A DNA stretch of 64,000 nt from Punica granatum (lineage: Eukaryota > Streptophyta > Magnoliopsida > Myrtales > Lythraceae): NCBI RefSeq assembly GCF_007655135.1, contig NC_045128.1:16880230-16944229 (forward strand), in the 5' to 3' direction. The position numbers and the translations under genes are program-made. Positions 9,969 through 21,200 of this stretch are shown piece after piece. How positions within the stretch are numbered: the stretch's first letter is position 1; the number at the start of each line of letters is the position of its first letter. The notes under the pieces were generated by a model. The model saw only the letters and a program-made list of their open reading frames with translations. It did not search any database and was not told the origin of the DNA.

Positions 9969-12930
9969 CATCTAAAGTCCAAAATCGACTTGGATTCAAA
10001 TTTATCCAAGCGATACTCCGAGGAGCAAGTCTAATCCTTCAACCACAAAAGATCACAAGCAACGGCTCCGATGAACAGAGCATGGCCCTGCCCACCCGCC
10101 GCGAGAGTCACTAGCACGGTCACATCTCCGACCGGAGAATGATCCCTGCCCACCCTCCACTGTGGCCATCAACCAGCCACTGGGGCAACATGCACTCTTC
10201 CCTAAACTCTCTTTTACATTTATATGCATTCCCAAACAAGCTCCCGGCTTGAACGAACCCTTCATAGGGGCACTAGGACAACCCCGAAAATGCCCTGTTG
10301 GTTCTGTCGGAATTGTTCGATTTGTCTGTCCTCGTGGGATCCGGCTCCTCGAGCCTTCCCTAGGACAGCTGCGCATGCCAACCCGCAATCGGGAAAAGTA
10401 CACCTATGCGGCCTCTAGCCACGGTCTGCCCACTCCACAGTGGCGATGACTACATCTCGGAATTGAGTGTCCCCAACGCGCGGCACCCCATGGGTCGCAC
10501 GTTGGACAAGGGGATTTTCCTATAGGTCCACTCCACATTTCTTACCGCATATTCCACCGATCAATCACCTAATGCACCATCTTCTTTGTCATCTCTCACA
10601 GGGACACGCCGGTCACAGGCAAAGAACAATACACAAGTTCACATCTCCCTGAGAATTCCTCTCGGACCCTTTCCTCATACTTCGATGAGGGAGGTTTCCG
10701 ACGAATATGTACCCCCCACGAAGCCGAAGATAGAGACAATCGAACAAACCGATCAACCTCGAAGCATGCGTCTCCATCGAGATCGAGCGGCACCTCAGGG
10801 CAAATCGGGCCTTCCCCGCTGTAAAGAACTATCACTGACAACATGCAACGATAAGCCCTGAGGCAGGACACAATCGGCTTCAAGAGCGCCTATCCTCTAA
10901 GGGGCACCCTCCACGGGAGCGACAACGCACGATCAGGAGCGGCAATCGTACAAGGCACCCGGCACATATCACAAAGACCGGGGCATCCCCGTCCAACATT
11001 CACGCGGAGGCAACCTTGGTCACCCACACTCCTGGGGCAATTTTGTTTTCGTTTTAGACAATAGGGGAAAGGACTTGTAAAGTTTGCAAGGACAAAGGAC
11101 GCGAAGTTCGACTTTCGAGTGCATAAGAATCAGACTTCTGAGAAAACCAGCCATCACAAAATTGGGCTAGGACGACGAAGTACATCAAGTCTCCACGGGG
11201 CTAAGCAAACGAAAGTGGCCTCGGCGATGCAAAGTCGAGGAGTTTCAAACAAATACAAGGGGCACAATACAGACCCCAGCTGCGAAAAAAGAGAGCGAAA
11301 AGACGCGGGAAAAACCTGCCAACAAAGAAGAGAGAGAGAGAAAAGAAGCGGGAAAAACCCGCCAACAAAAAAATGGGGCCATGCCGAGGTTCACCAAAAG
11401 CACCGGCACCCCCAATCCAAAAGAAATGAAATCCCGACAAAAAGGGAAGCAGCAGTCGCAACTCCTCGACGAAGACATAATGTAACGCACTCGGAGGTCG
11501 AATTATTCGAACCTTTCGCCCTTGCAAACTCGAGAGACAAAAGAATCGAGCCTGCTAGGTCGAAAACCCCTCGGGGCGATCTAGGCAAAAGTTAGGGCAA
11601 AAGAGAGGCACGACTGAAAATCCCGAGGCGGGCGGTCGTGGCAAAAGGAGAGTTCATCCCCTTTAGGTTGAGAGGTACGACCCCGAGGCGGGTGACCGTA
11701 GAAAAGGAGAGTAAAATGAGAGATAAACAAAACAGTCACCCTGGGCCTTCGCACACTGTGCGGACCAGGGATCCCCAAGGGAAATGGCCAGGTTATCTAC
11801 TCCAACACGATTCCCGATCGGCTCCCCAATGCAGCTCAACTGTCCTAGGCGGTTTCTTCCTCAAGAACGGTGCACAAGCAGGCACGCCATCTAAACACTT
11901 CGCAACAGCCTACAGGACAAGAAGTCAAAAGAAGAGGGGGTACATCTCATGGCAGGCGTGAGCCCGTGTATCCTTTCAGCCCGGGGCAACGTGCTCCCCA
12001 AGCTTTCTCTTTTCTCTTTGTCATTACACAACTCCAAAACGGGTCACAGCCACCTTTCAATCGGCTACCACAAAGCCAAAATCCCAGACGTTTCTTTCCA
12101 GGAGTCTAGTCATAACACTTTGGAAATGACTAGACCGAGGTCTAACCAAATTTGAACAGAAATTCCCCATGCGGGTTACAAATGCAGCCGCCCTACGGCA
12201 CCCTGATGAGAAGGGTCCCAAGCTCACAGGCGCGTCGAACAACCGATAGAACTGCTTGGGCACCTTTGAGAACGTCTCGATATGCCCATGCAAAGCCAAC
12301 AGGAGCCCCGGAGGCCTCACATCTAGGCCTTCGAAGATGGGATCCCACCTGCATCGCCAAAGCAAAAAAACTCTCCACGAGTCGCCTCGGCGACCCGAAA
12401 CTGAAGAGCATGCGTCGCAAACACTTCATTTTACCTGTGCTTACAAATTGCTAGTAATCCCATGACTTATTAATGATGTCAGGATCACAGGTACAACAAA
12501 CGCAAGAACTACGACGGACTTTGATTTTCGACCCCTTGGGATACGTAGGCGCTCTACTCCAGAGCTCGAGTCCCTCATCGCACTACCGGGGAATCCCTAA
12601 CAAGCAATCGCCCTAGCAGCAAAGCCGGCTTCCGGCAGATCAAACACACCGCAACCCCAGGGGCAGAGCACCGACGAAGCAACTTCATCGCGATGCGCAT
12701 GGAACCCCACGGGGCATCTCCTCCTTAACGGACTCATATCTGTCTCACGCGACAGGTTGTGCTCTCGATACGTCGGGAGTCGTCGAGGGATGCGCCACAC
12801 CGCCCAAGCCGACGATGTTTAAAGAAGGACAAACGATAGGAGATCATCATCAGTCACCGCGCATGAGGCGGTTCAGACCCAAGCACCAAGCGAGCCATAT
12901 CACACGACGTTTTCCGCAAATTCCAAATTC
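9969..12930 (+). other. E1 central internal region, no pol domains
   Basis: This ~3 kb region is conserved in E2 (29990-32430), E4 (61190-63850) and M in reverse. It holds only short ORFs. Purine-rich stretches near 11285-11380 (AGAGAGAGAAAAGAAGCGGG) give an antisense hydrophobic reading, listed separately. The landmark GGGATACGTAGGCGCTC (about 12538) is shared with E2 and E4. I found no zinc knuckle, protease, RT or integrase motif. Confidence 0.6.
11201..11527 (-). other. Possible antisense ORF, E1 copy
   Basis: This antisense reading of 108 residues is rich in F, L and W. It shares FFWIGGAGAFGEPRH with the E2 antisense ORF, then shifts frame relative to E2 and M after RSWGLYCAPC. Antisense extra ORFs are known in other Tat-lineage elements such as Grande. 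It could equally be a by-product of a purine-rich sense strand. Confidence 0.25.
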
Positions 12931-13490
12931 TAAATTTCTGTTTCGGGTCCATCCCGGCTTTAAATTTCTGTTCAGGTCTATCCTAGCCCCTCGGGTCCAT
13001 CTCGGCTTTAAATTTCTGCTCAGGTCTATCCTGGCCCCTCGGGTCCATCCCGGCTTTTAAATTTCTATTCAGGTCTATCCTGGCCCCTCGGGTCCATCCC
13101 GGCTTTAAATTTCTGTTCAGGTCTATCCTGGCCCCTCGGGTCCATCCCGGCTTTTAAATTTCTGTTCAGGTCTATCCTGGCCCCTCGGGTCCATCCCGGC
13201 TTTTAAATTTCTGTTCAGGTCTATCCTGGCCCCTGGGGTCCATCCCGGCTTTAAATTTCTGTTCAGGTCTATCCTGGCCCCTCGGGTCCATCCCGGCTTT
13301 AAATTTCTGTTCAGGTCTATCATGGCCCCTCGGGTCCATCCCGGCTTTAAATTTCTATTCAGGTCTATCCTGGCCCCTCGGGTCCATCCCGGCTTTTAAA
13401 TTTCTATTCAGGTCTATCCTGGCCCCTCGGGTCCATCCCGGCTTTTAAGTTTCTATTCAGGTCGATCCTGGCCCCTCGGGTCCATCCCGG
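12931..13490 (+). repeat. Tandem array B in E1 (48-bp unit)
   Basis: About 11-12 copies of a 48-49 bp unit containing GGCTTTAAATTTCTGTTCAG and CTGGCCCCTCGGGTCCATCC. Copies differ by single bases and by one extra T. It sits just upstream of the polypurine tract, the place where E2 has the unrelated array C. E4's corresponding 3' part lies beyond the window. Confidence 0.9.
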
Positions 13491-13632
13491 TCTTAATCTC
13501 CAACGTAATATCCCGACATGTCCAAGCAAGGTGTGAGCAGCCATGGGGGAGGAACGGTATCAGAGCTGTTGCCGGGTTAAAAAAGGGGGTGCTCATTATA
13601 GTCTTTGGCTACATCCTCTAACCGAGCATGCA

Positions 13633-13649
13633 ACCAAAGAGGGACAAGC
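13633..13649 (+). promoter_or_regulatory. Polypurine tract of E1
   Basis: ACCAAAGAGGGACAAGC abuts the 3' LTR. The same tract with one change (GGGGC) lies in E2 at 33942-33958. It would prime plus-strand DNA synthesis. Confidence 0.75.
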
Positions 13650-14943
13650 TGTCAGCACCCCATTTTGGACCACCGGCTTCCTACACGAGAATTTTCGACT
13701 AAGGCCCGGGTTACTATTCATCACCCGACGATCAGAGGCGAACATGCGAACATGGAATCATGAAGTACGGGAGAGAAACATGGTCCACTAAGAAGACAGG
13801 GGAGAGCAATCAGAAAGGCAAACAGGCGACAAATCTCAAAGCAACAGGAGCTGGCACTGCGGCACTATTCATCACCGAATCACCGAAGCACCGAAATGTG
13901 CCCAATATGGGACTCTAAAAATCCATTTCGGTGCCAAAGTTACCAATGACGCATCCGGGCGCGTTTCGGAGGTGTCCTGCTTAGGCCAGGGCGTTTCCCA
14001 ATATCTCACGGACACCTTTTCTAACAGGGCTCCCGGGGCCCGATCCACTGACAAGTGAACGGCACCCCAAAACGGGCCTACAGGCACCCAGGGACTACCG
14101 GGGTCATGGAACAAGCTTCAGACGACCTTTCGGAACTCTACGGGGTTTCCCGATGAACGTTTCAGTGGTAGCAAATGCCTCTCGGCGAATCTTCGGGGCA
14201 CATCCATAGAAAACAGAGATCACAGCGATCCCCGAACGCCTCAAGACATTCGGGGAACACTGAGAAAGCTCCGGTCACAAGTCCCTAGTTCTTCCCGGGG
14301 CAACGGTCTTCGGTTCGGGACGACGAGCCAACGATCCCCCACGAGGCAAAAGGGTCACCGAAACGAACATTAAGATGCACAAAGAGCAATCGGGGACCAG
14401 GGACACTCAACTCCACTCCGAATGTCCGAACAGGGCAAAACCGACTCTCGAGGCGTCGAATCGCCCGAACATTCGTTCACACGACGTATGACGATATTAG
14501 GCTCATTCAAATCCTCTTCGGTCAAGCATTCGAAATCTATAAATTAATAGGACATCGGAGATCGGGCGCGCGTTCAATCAAGTCTTAAGCTTTTTTCGGC
14601 TTTTCTCTTAATCGAACGGGACCCACAGCTCAGCCAAGCCAAGCCACCAAGTCGCGGCCCAACCCCAAGCCACGGCTCAATCCCTAAGCCACAGCTCAAT
14701 CCCAAAATTCGGTGGCTCAAACTCAAGAAGCTCCCTCCTCCACACAAATTCAAATATCTCTTACACCTTCTTACACCTATCTCCCATCCATCACTTCCCA
14801 TCACCTCCCATCCACTTTTCCCTAACTTCCCCTACACTCAACATGACAATTTCCCCACCCTAATCCATTTCCAAAATTCGGAACCCCCTAAGCACCCCCC
14901 TCTAATTGCACTTAAACTCACTAATTTGGCTCATTAAGGCATC

Positions 14944-14950
14944 CTATAAG
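14944..14950 (+). promoter_or_regulatory. TATA-like box, E1 3' LTR
   Basis: CTATAAG at the position equivalent to 3377 in the 5' LTR. In a 3' LTR it could drive read-out into flanking DNA. Confidence 0.4.
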
Positions 14951-15153
14951 TGCCTAATTGCAAGGCACTTTAATCACAACTCAACTTCCATCATCTTTCT
15001 AGCTTTCTCACTCTAGGAAACCCTCTCCAAGCCCTCTCAAACTTCAGCACTTTCCAGAAATCGTCCTGCTTTCCCTCAGCCTGTCCAAGGCCGAAAATGC
15101 CGGAAAACTCAACCGTTTTCCGGCGACCGCCATCCAACCCGATCCAAACTTGA

Positions 15154-15694
15154 CCAAACTTCATATCCCACATGTTTCCAACCTCCTAAGTCCATTTCCG
15201 ACCTTAGATTTTTCATTTGAAACTCCCAGCACTTCGTTCCAGCTCTGTCCAGATTCGGGTCCCTTGGGCGTTTTCCCGGTTTTTAAGCGAGTTCTTCCTT
15301 CTCGACTTGAGCAAGCTCAACCAAACTTCATATCCCACATGTTTCCAACCCCCTAAGTCCATTTCCGACCTTAGATTTTTCATTTGAAACTCCCAGCACT
15401 TCGTTCCAGCTCTGTCCAGATTCGGGTCCCTTGGGCGTTTTCCCGGTTTTTAAGCGAGTTCTTCCTTCTCGACTTGAGCAAGCTCAACCAAACTTCATAT
15501 CCCACATGTTTTCGACCTCCTAAGTCCACTTACGACCTTAGATTTTTCATTTGAAGCTCCCAGCACTTCGTTCCAGCTCTGTCCAGATTCGGGTCCCTAG
15601 GGCGTTTTCCTGGTTTTTAAGCGAGTTCTTCCTTCTCGACTTGAGCAAGCTCAACCAAACTTCATATCCCACATGTATTCGACCTCCCGAGTCC
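15154..15694 (+). repeat. 167-bp tandem repeat in E1 3' LTR
   Basis: The anchor occurs at 15154, 15321, 15488 and 15655: three full units and a partial fourth, one unit more than the 5' LTR. Confidence 0.85.
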
Positions 15695-16857
15695 ATTTCC
15701 GGTGTTAGTTTTGCGATTTGAAGCTTCCAGCTTGCCGAACCAGCTCTGTCCAGAACCGAGTTCCCTAGACGGTTTCACGGCTTCCCGGGCTTCTTCGACG
15801 CCATTCCTTCCCACGACCATGGCGAGTCGTGCCATCACTTTCTAAGGGTTCCTCATGACCCTCGCTCTCCCCCGTGACGAGTTGGTCACGTGCCGAGAGC
15901 CGCTCAACCGCGCAAGACCGCCCTTTTTCACTCTTTTCCTTTACCGGGTTTCCACAGTTTTTTTTATCGGTTTCTCTTTGCATTTCCAGTTGAAATCAGT
16001 CGCGCGCACGCCATAAGCTGGTCATGAACACCAAGAGCCGTCCCTTAGGAGTCGGAGGAACTCGAGCCAGCTTGGTGCAACACCCGGAGGCCCCTTTGCA
16101 GCCGTTTCAACCCAAACAGCTCAGTCGGGTCTGTTCCGCTGGTTTTCCTTTCTAACCCGAACTTTGCAGGAACGTATAGGTCAGCTCGGGTTGAATATCG
16201 CTACGAGCCACCTATCACCGTGATCCTCAGCCAGTTAGGAGTCCAATTCCACCGACCTTGCATCAAAATACCACCGGGAGCCTCCTGTGGAGCCATTTCT
16301 TCATTGGGTGCCAATCGGGTCTGTTGTGACCCGACTGGGTCTGTCCTTTTTTACTGACCCGATTTTGTTTTTGATTTCTAGAAAATCTACGGATGCTCTT
16401 CTCCCGAAACCACCACAGGCGCGATCCTTAGTCTTTTGGGAATCCAACGCAAGTGGCCCCGCGCGAAAATTCCATCCCGATCAACCGATACGACCCCGAC
16501 AAGCCAGACTGCCTGTAGGGTCTGCCAGTCGACCCGACTGCTCCGATTCGGGTCTGTTCGCTCCAGCCGAGTCTCCCGACTCCCTTTGCCACTTCTCCGA
16601 CTCTTTCCTCGTGTTCCGAGGCTAGGTAACACTCCTTTACGACTTAGAGAAGTTAGGATCTCCGATATTCTTTTGATATGAGGTGTTAAGGCGTTTAACA
16701 AGTTGAGATGCATGCAAGTTTTCGTTCTTACCTACTCCCATGCAAATGTACGTCGTTTATCATGCTATACGTCATATGAACACATGCATCATGACGGGAA
16801 AGAACTTAAATCGGGGTTGAAGAGGTCGCCTTGACCCGCGTGAGCCACGGAAACTCA

Positions 16858-16883
16858 CGGCCATTCCTCATGGGAGGTGGCCG
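16858..16883 (+). other. Hairpin a, E1 3' LTR
   Basis: Identical to the copy at 5123-5148: CGGCCA/TGGCCG plus CCTC/GAGG arms. Confidence 0.6.
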
Positions 16884-16973
16884 AGAGTTTCTTTGGACCA
16901 CACGGGTCCGAGGAATCCTCTTTCGCCTCGAAATAAGTCGGTTCCCGTATTTTCTATTTCGTCGTTGTATGAG

Positions 16974-17060
16974 TCGACGCCGTTTTATTGATTCCTTTAA
17001 ATATTTTGTTTTTGCATGTTTGTATGCCCGTTTGCGTAATTATGATCATGGCGGCATCAA
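16974..17060 (+). other. Long-range stem, E1 3' LTR
   Basis: Arms TCGACGCCG and CGGCATCAA. One more mismatch than in the 5' LTR (G to A at 17059), so this copy is slightly more decayed. Confidence 0.5.
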
Positions 17061-18319
17061 TTTGGTTAAAACGTGCGTTACTATCGTGCTTGACGTATTA
17101 TGCATGCAAGATACGATCGGAATCGATGTAGGAGGCCCTCCATAACCCAAGTCGGGTCATGGAGAGCTCTCGGCTCAACATCCGGGGGAGGGGCCGAGTG
17201 CTCTTTGACCCATCCCGGGCTTAGGACGGTCTCCTTCGTTGCTTCGGAATCGTCCCTTGGAATCGAGTGTACCCATATTTTGTGTTTCTATCGTCGATCA
17301 TGTGCTAGCCGTCTCCTAGGAGAGTTAGTTTTGGAAGATTATCCCTCAAGTCCACAACTCCTCGATATAAGATCACTAACACTGAATAATTTCACAAATG
17401 GGAGAAGCGAGACGTATCATTCGGTTAATTAAATCACTTGGATTAAATAATTGGACAAATTGAATATTAATTCGTAAACGTATCGATGGTTCATGGAACG
17501 GCGGAAATGCCCTTTTCTCTAGAAGCTCATAATTTCAAACCATCGAGACGTGTAACACGAATAGAATCGTGTCTAGCAAGTACTCGCGTACTATGACTCG
17601 AGTCCGGGCCCAATTTGAGGCAGCTCGAGTCGAGATGCGCGAGTCCTCTTTAGACCTCTTCGTGTCACACGATCTTTAATTTATATATGAACATCACATG
17701 TTTTACCACTCAAGGGCATAGTCGTCATTCCGTGATTCACCGATATCCTAGGCTTTAGGGAGTTGGAAACACCTCGATCTATGGACGGAAAGGGGCGGCC
17801 CGTTCGGGTGCGAGTTTCATTCGTACGCCCCATTCCGTTCACTTTCGGTGTTTCTATCTTCCTATCGCAGATTCGGTGGGGAGCATTTTATTTCAGTTAC
17901 AAAGCACAAAGAATCGGACTAATCATACATCCGGCCTAATCAAACACTAGATAATGGATAGGCGGAATGATAGATTCCAATCTAGAGTCAAAACACGAGT
18001 TTGGCTAATTCGGTGAAACCGCAATGACACTTAACTGAATAAGAGTCGTAAAACAAACACACACATGTAATTGGCTTAGAACCTTATCCTAGCCCGCCCT
18101 CTATGTTTGCCTAGGTTAGATGCATTGTTTGCCAATCAACCACGGGTAATAACTGATTAAATCACGTACATTTGACTTAGCACACAACTTGTTTGTATTC
18201 ACCTTCATTTGTCAGTTGTTATCTGTCTTTCATCAATTTTATCAATTTTCTTCTGTTTTCCATTGTCTTTTACTAATTTGTTGCGATTCGGGTCTGAGCC
18301 CATAGGTTACGTGTTGCAC

Positions 18320-18363
18320 GGGGTCCAACGCCCCAAATCACCGAACACGAGGTCCAACGCCTC
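18320..18363 (+). other. Tandem mini-hairpins, E1 3' LTR
   Basis: GGGG/CCCC and GAGG/CCTC dyads, unchanged from the 5' LTR copy. Confidence 0.55.
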
Positions 18364-19338
18364 CTAATTCACTGAGCACGTGCAACCCGAGTACGGAATG
18401 GGATCTAGCCTCGAGTCACCATCGCGCTCCAAACATGGCCTATGTGGAAGGCAATTTGGATTGGATGCGTGAAACGTGTTTAGATATCACCCGGGAGCTC
18501 AATCGGTCCAACGGTTGCAGTGGGAACTAATCAGTTCTCCTGCAAACCGTCGGTTCGATTGGACCCGACCCCCGGCTCTTTGAGCCCGCGTTGCCTTAAT
18601 TTGTTTATCGGTCATTCAAAATACATGGTGAGCCGGAGCGGAATACTGACCCAATGCAAACCGATCGGGATCCATTTACTTATTCAGTTACACTTTGTAA
18701 TTATTTGAGAGAACATTGTGAGGATTTTATCTGTACACTCACTCATTCATTTGTAAGGATCCCCGATCGGCGAGCGAGAGGTCCGAGTGTCGAACCGGTG
18801 AGGTCGGTCTATTATCACCAAGAGATGAGTAAGCTCGAATACTCGCGGTTTCGGTTCGCGCAGGGAATTAGCCATCACGGTTCGATGAACTGTAACGCTA
18901 AGATAGTGAACCGATACCTTGATGCACAAGCCTACTCACCTTTCGGATTCTTGGCCCAACTTGATCAATTCATCAACTTTACGGTGTCAAAACGGGCGAG
19001 TCAAGTGCGACCCTAAATCACGCGGTAAATAAACAAAACGGCAAGCCTAGCAAGCTAGAGTACCGAAAGGGCGTGCTGGATGTAGGCCCGCACGTAATAG
19101 AACCCCCGAATTCGAAATTTCCAGTTCCGTAAGACCATTGCCTTAGCATTTAGGTGTACCCCGTACCCCTAGACCCGGGTAACTTGCCGGCCCTCGACCT
19201 TCGGGTCGTAAAATGGCAAGTGGCGACTCCTTCTCACGTGCGTCCGTCGCGCGTCCACGGGAAAGTGGACACTCCCAAGCCGCGTTGCATAGGCATCGCA
19301 CATGCGTGCCCCGACGAGATAAAATTCGGGTGCGCACA

Positions 19339-19343
19339 GTATG
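19339..19343. repeat. Target site duplication of E1, right copy (GTATG)
   Basis: Pairs with GTGTG at 2078-2082 with one mismatch. S1 LTR sequence resumes directly after it (TGTGGATTG). Confidence 0.75.
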
Positions 19344-20050
19344 TGTGGATTGTTTTTACTGTGATTCGGTGTTGTGACACTGAATTACCACTAAATTAAC
19401 TCAACTCGTGTTTTGACTCTAGATTTGGAACCTAGAGTTCCACCTAACCATTTTCTAGCATTTGGTTAAGTCGAATGAAATGATTAGTCAGGTAATTGTA
19501 ATTTTGATACAGAATACCCAATTGACATCTTCAACGATACTAAGATGACGCCAAATCACAAAATGATATTCTTGCCCTTGACTTGAAAATTTGTTTCTCA
19601 TAAAAGGAGAACAACACAATACGGATTTGAAAGTATGAGGGTTTTGAAAAGGGCATTAACACAGTTTTGTAATTCGTCGACACGAGTTACAAATTAATGT
19701 CCAATTCGTGCAAAATTGTTTAAATTGAATGAATTAATCATGTGAGCATCCCGATTAACCCGTTCGTGGAATTAATGCTCAAGGTTATTGCCGAATGCAT
19801 TAATTGTGAAAACGATTCGTGATTCGATAACCGAGATGGTTTCACAAGGATCGAGGATAATTTGGTCAAATAACCAAAGATACCCTCATAACCGAATGAA
19901 CCCAAATAAGTCATCGATATTCAAATCCATGCATGTGTTGCTTGAAAGACATTTCATGTGAGGTTCTTGATGTAAGAAACTTGTAAATTGCACGGGATTC
20001 GAGAACGGACTTAAAACGGGAGGAGGAAGCCTCATGGAACCCGAATAACT

Positions 20051-20101
20051 CCATGAAACTCTCGGCCAATTCTCCTTGGAGAAAGCCGAGAGATCTCATG
20101 G
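20051..20101 (-). other. Hairpin b, S1 LTR
   Basis: Arms CCATGAAACTCTCGGC and GCCGAGAGATCTCATGG enclose a loop with its own short dyad TCTCCTTGGAGA. E2 has the same hairpin with different mismatches. Confidence 0.55.
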
Positions 20102-20195
20102 CCCGTATTAGGTTCCACGAGGTTTTCACGTCTTGTTTTGAATCATTTCTCGCATGCTCAAACAACAAACACGATAAATGACACGTTTTTGACAA

Positions 20196-20287
20196 AAACT
20201 GGTATTGCCATGATTTGTTTAACACATTCAAACATGGAAGCATGCACAGACATGTTATTTACGGAATCGATAAAACAATACCGACTT
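20196..20287 (-). other. Long-range stem, S1 LTR
   Basis: On the minus strand the 5' arm is AAGTCGGTATT (20277-20287) and the 3' arm is AATACCAGTTT (20196-20206). Ten of eleven positions pair, two as G-T wobbles. Confidence 0.5.
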
Positions 20288-20377
20288 CATGCATGTAAGA
20301 AAACACGAGAAAACTCGGGAATCGAGCTTGGATCGGGCTAAGAAGGCCGCTCTTAACCCGAGGAAAGCAAGCCAAGT

Positions 20378-20407
20378 CTCGGTCACCTCTTTTTGAGGCA
20401 AAACCGA
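20378..20407 (-). other. Hairpin a, S1 LTR
   Basis: On the minus strand CTCGGTTTTGCCTC, five-A loop, GAGGTGACCGAG. Outer CTCGGT/ACCGAG and inner CCTC/GAGG pairs are complete. Confidence 0.55.
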
Positions 20408-20991
20408 GAGCTCTTTTGCTTGTTTCGGATCGGGATGATCTTCCGAGTGACGATCCAAACGTTTCCCGACATGCTAACATGTTATATGATGACGAGCATG
20501 CATAATATAACGTGAAAACGCATAAAAATTAAATCTTGCATATGGAATATGTCATATACTCCATATCACTCCATAGCCATGCAAAAATATAAAAAGTCCT
20601 AACTCCTCTAAGTCGAGAATGTTTTACCTAGCCTCTGGATACAAGGAAAGAGTCGGGGAAGTATTCGAGAGTCGGGTGACTCGGTTGAACGCTTGGAGGG
20701 ATGCTCGGGTGCAAAGGATGCATGTTCGGGCAAGGATGGGCGCGCGGGAGGACGTCAAGCGCGCGGGCGAGCGGAAGGCGCATGGCGTGCGCGCGGGAGC
20801 GCGCGGTGAGCGGGCGTGCGTGCGGGTGCGCAGCTGTGCGCGGGTACTGTTCACTCGAGAGCACGGTCTTCACCCGAAATGAAGAAATCAACCTGAAATG
20901 ATGACCAATTGACTTCAAACCAAAAATCTAAGTTCATTAATGAACTCTTGGGTCCAAAACATGTGGTCCATGGAGTTTGAGAATTTTTGAA

Positions 20992-21029
20992 CTTAAGTCG
21001 GGATGATGAACATCGGCTTCCGACTTAAG
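20992..21029 (-). other. CTTAAGTCGG inverted repeat, S1 LTR
   Basis: Perfect 10-bp arms CTTAAGTCGG/CCGACTTAAG with an 18-base loop. The same element lies in E3 (46681-46718) and in a shorter form in E2. Confidence 0.6.
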
Positions 21030-21190
21030 AAACTTAAAGCTTTCTTCGGCTTTTCTTCGGTTTTTCTCCCTTGGTTTTGAAGTGTTGAAGCTTGCTTGTT
21101 TTGGCTATGGAGTTGAAAGCTTTTCTTGAGGGAGAAGCTTGGAGAGAGTGTGCAAGAGGAGAAGTGATTAACTTAATCACTTTTGGGCAA

Positions 21191-21200
21191 TTTATAGGCA
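21191..21200 (-). promoter_or_regulatory. TATA box, S1 LTR
   Basis: TGCCTATAAA on the minus strand, about 1.6 kb into the LTR, equivalent to TTATAAATAG in E3. Confidence 0.45.

Larger units (their letters stand above)
2083..19338 (+). mobile_element. E1: complete non-autonomous Ogre/Tat-like LTR retrotransposon, 17.3 kb
   Basis: The element has two LTRs (5521 and 5689 bp), a tRNA-Arg primer binding site 3 bp after the 5' LTR, a polypurine tract against the 3' LTR, and near-perfect 5-bp TSDs. The internal region is 6.05 kb, far too short for an Ogre coding region (gag-pro-pol plus an extra ORF). No RT, integrase, protease or zinc-knuckle motif could be read on either strand. The LTRs make up about two thirds of the element. 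The TSD, PBS and LTR structure are seen directly; the Ogre/Tat placement rests on the tRNA-Arg primer, giant LTRs and tandem arrays; dependence on a partner element is inferred. Confidence 0.9.
13650..19338 (+). repeat. E1 3' LTR (subfamily I)
   Basis: Its boundaries TGTCAGCACC...GTGCGCACA match the 5' LTR. After the end comes TSD GTATG rather than a PBS, as expected of a 3' LTR. It is 168 bp longer than the 5' LTR, owing to an extra 167-bp unit at 15154-15655. Other differences by eye are scattered substitutions, which suggests a fairly recent insertion. Confidence 0.9.

Noticed and set aside
9255..10034. Open frames up to 259 residues on both strands
   Set aside because: They fall in tandem array A, whose unit lengths are multiples of three, so several frames stay open. 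The products are pure periodic words with no domain.
12931..13490. CRISPR-like regular repeats
   Set aside because: The units are contiguous tandem repeats with no unique spacers and no cas genes, in a plant retrotransposon.
7604..13649. Hidden gag-pol in the E1 interior
   Set aside because: I looked for zinc-knuckle, protease, RT and integrase motifs by eye in the translations on both strands and found none. An HMM search would be more sensitive to heavily decayed remnants.
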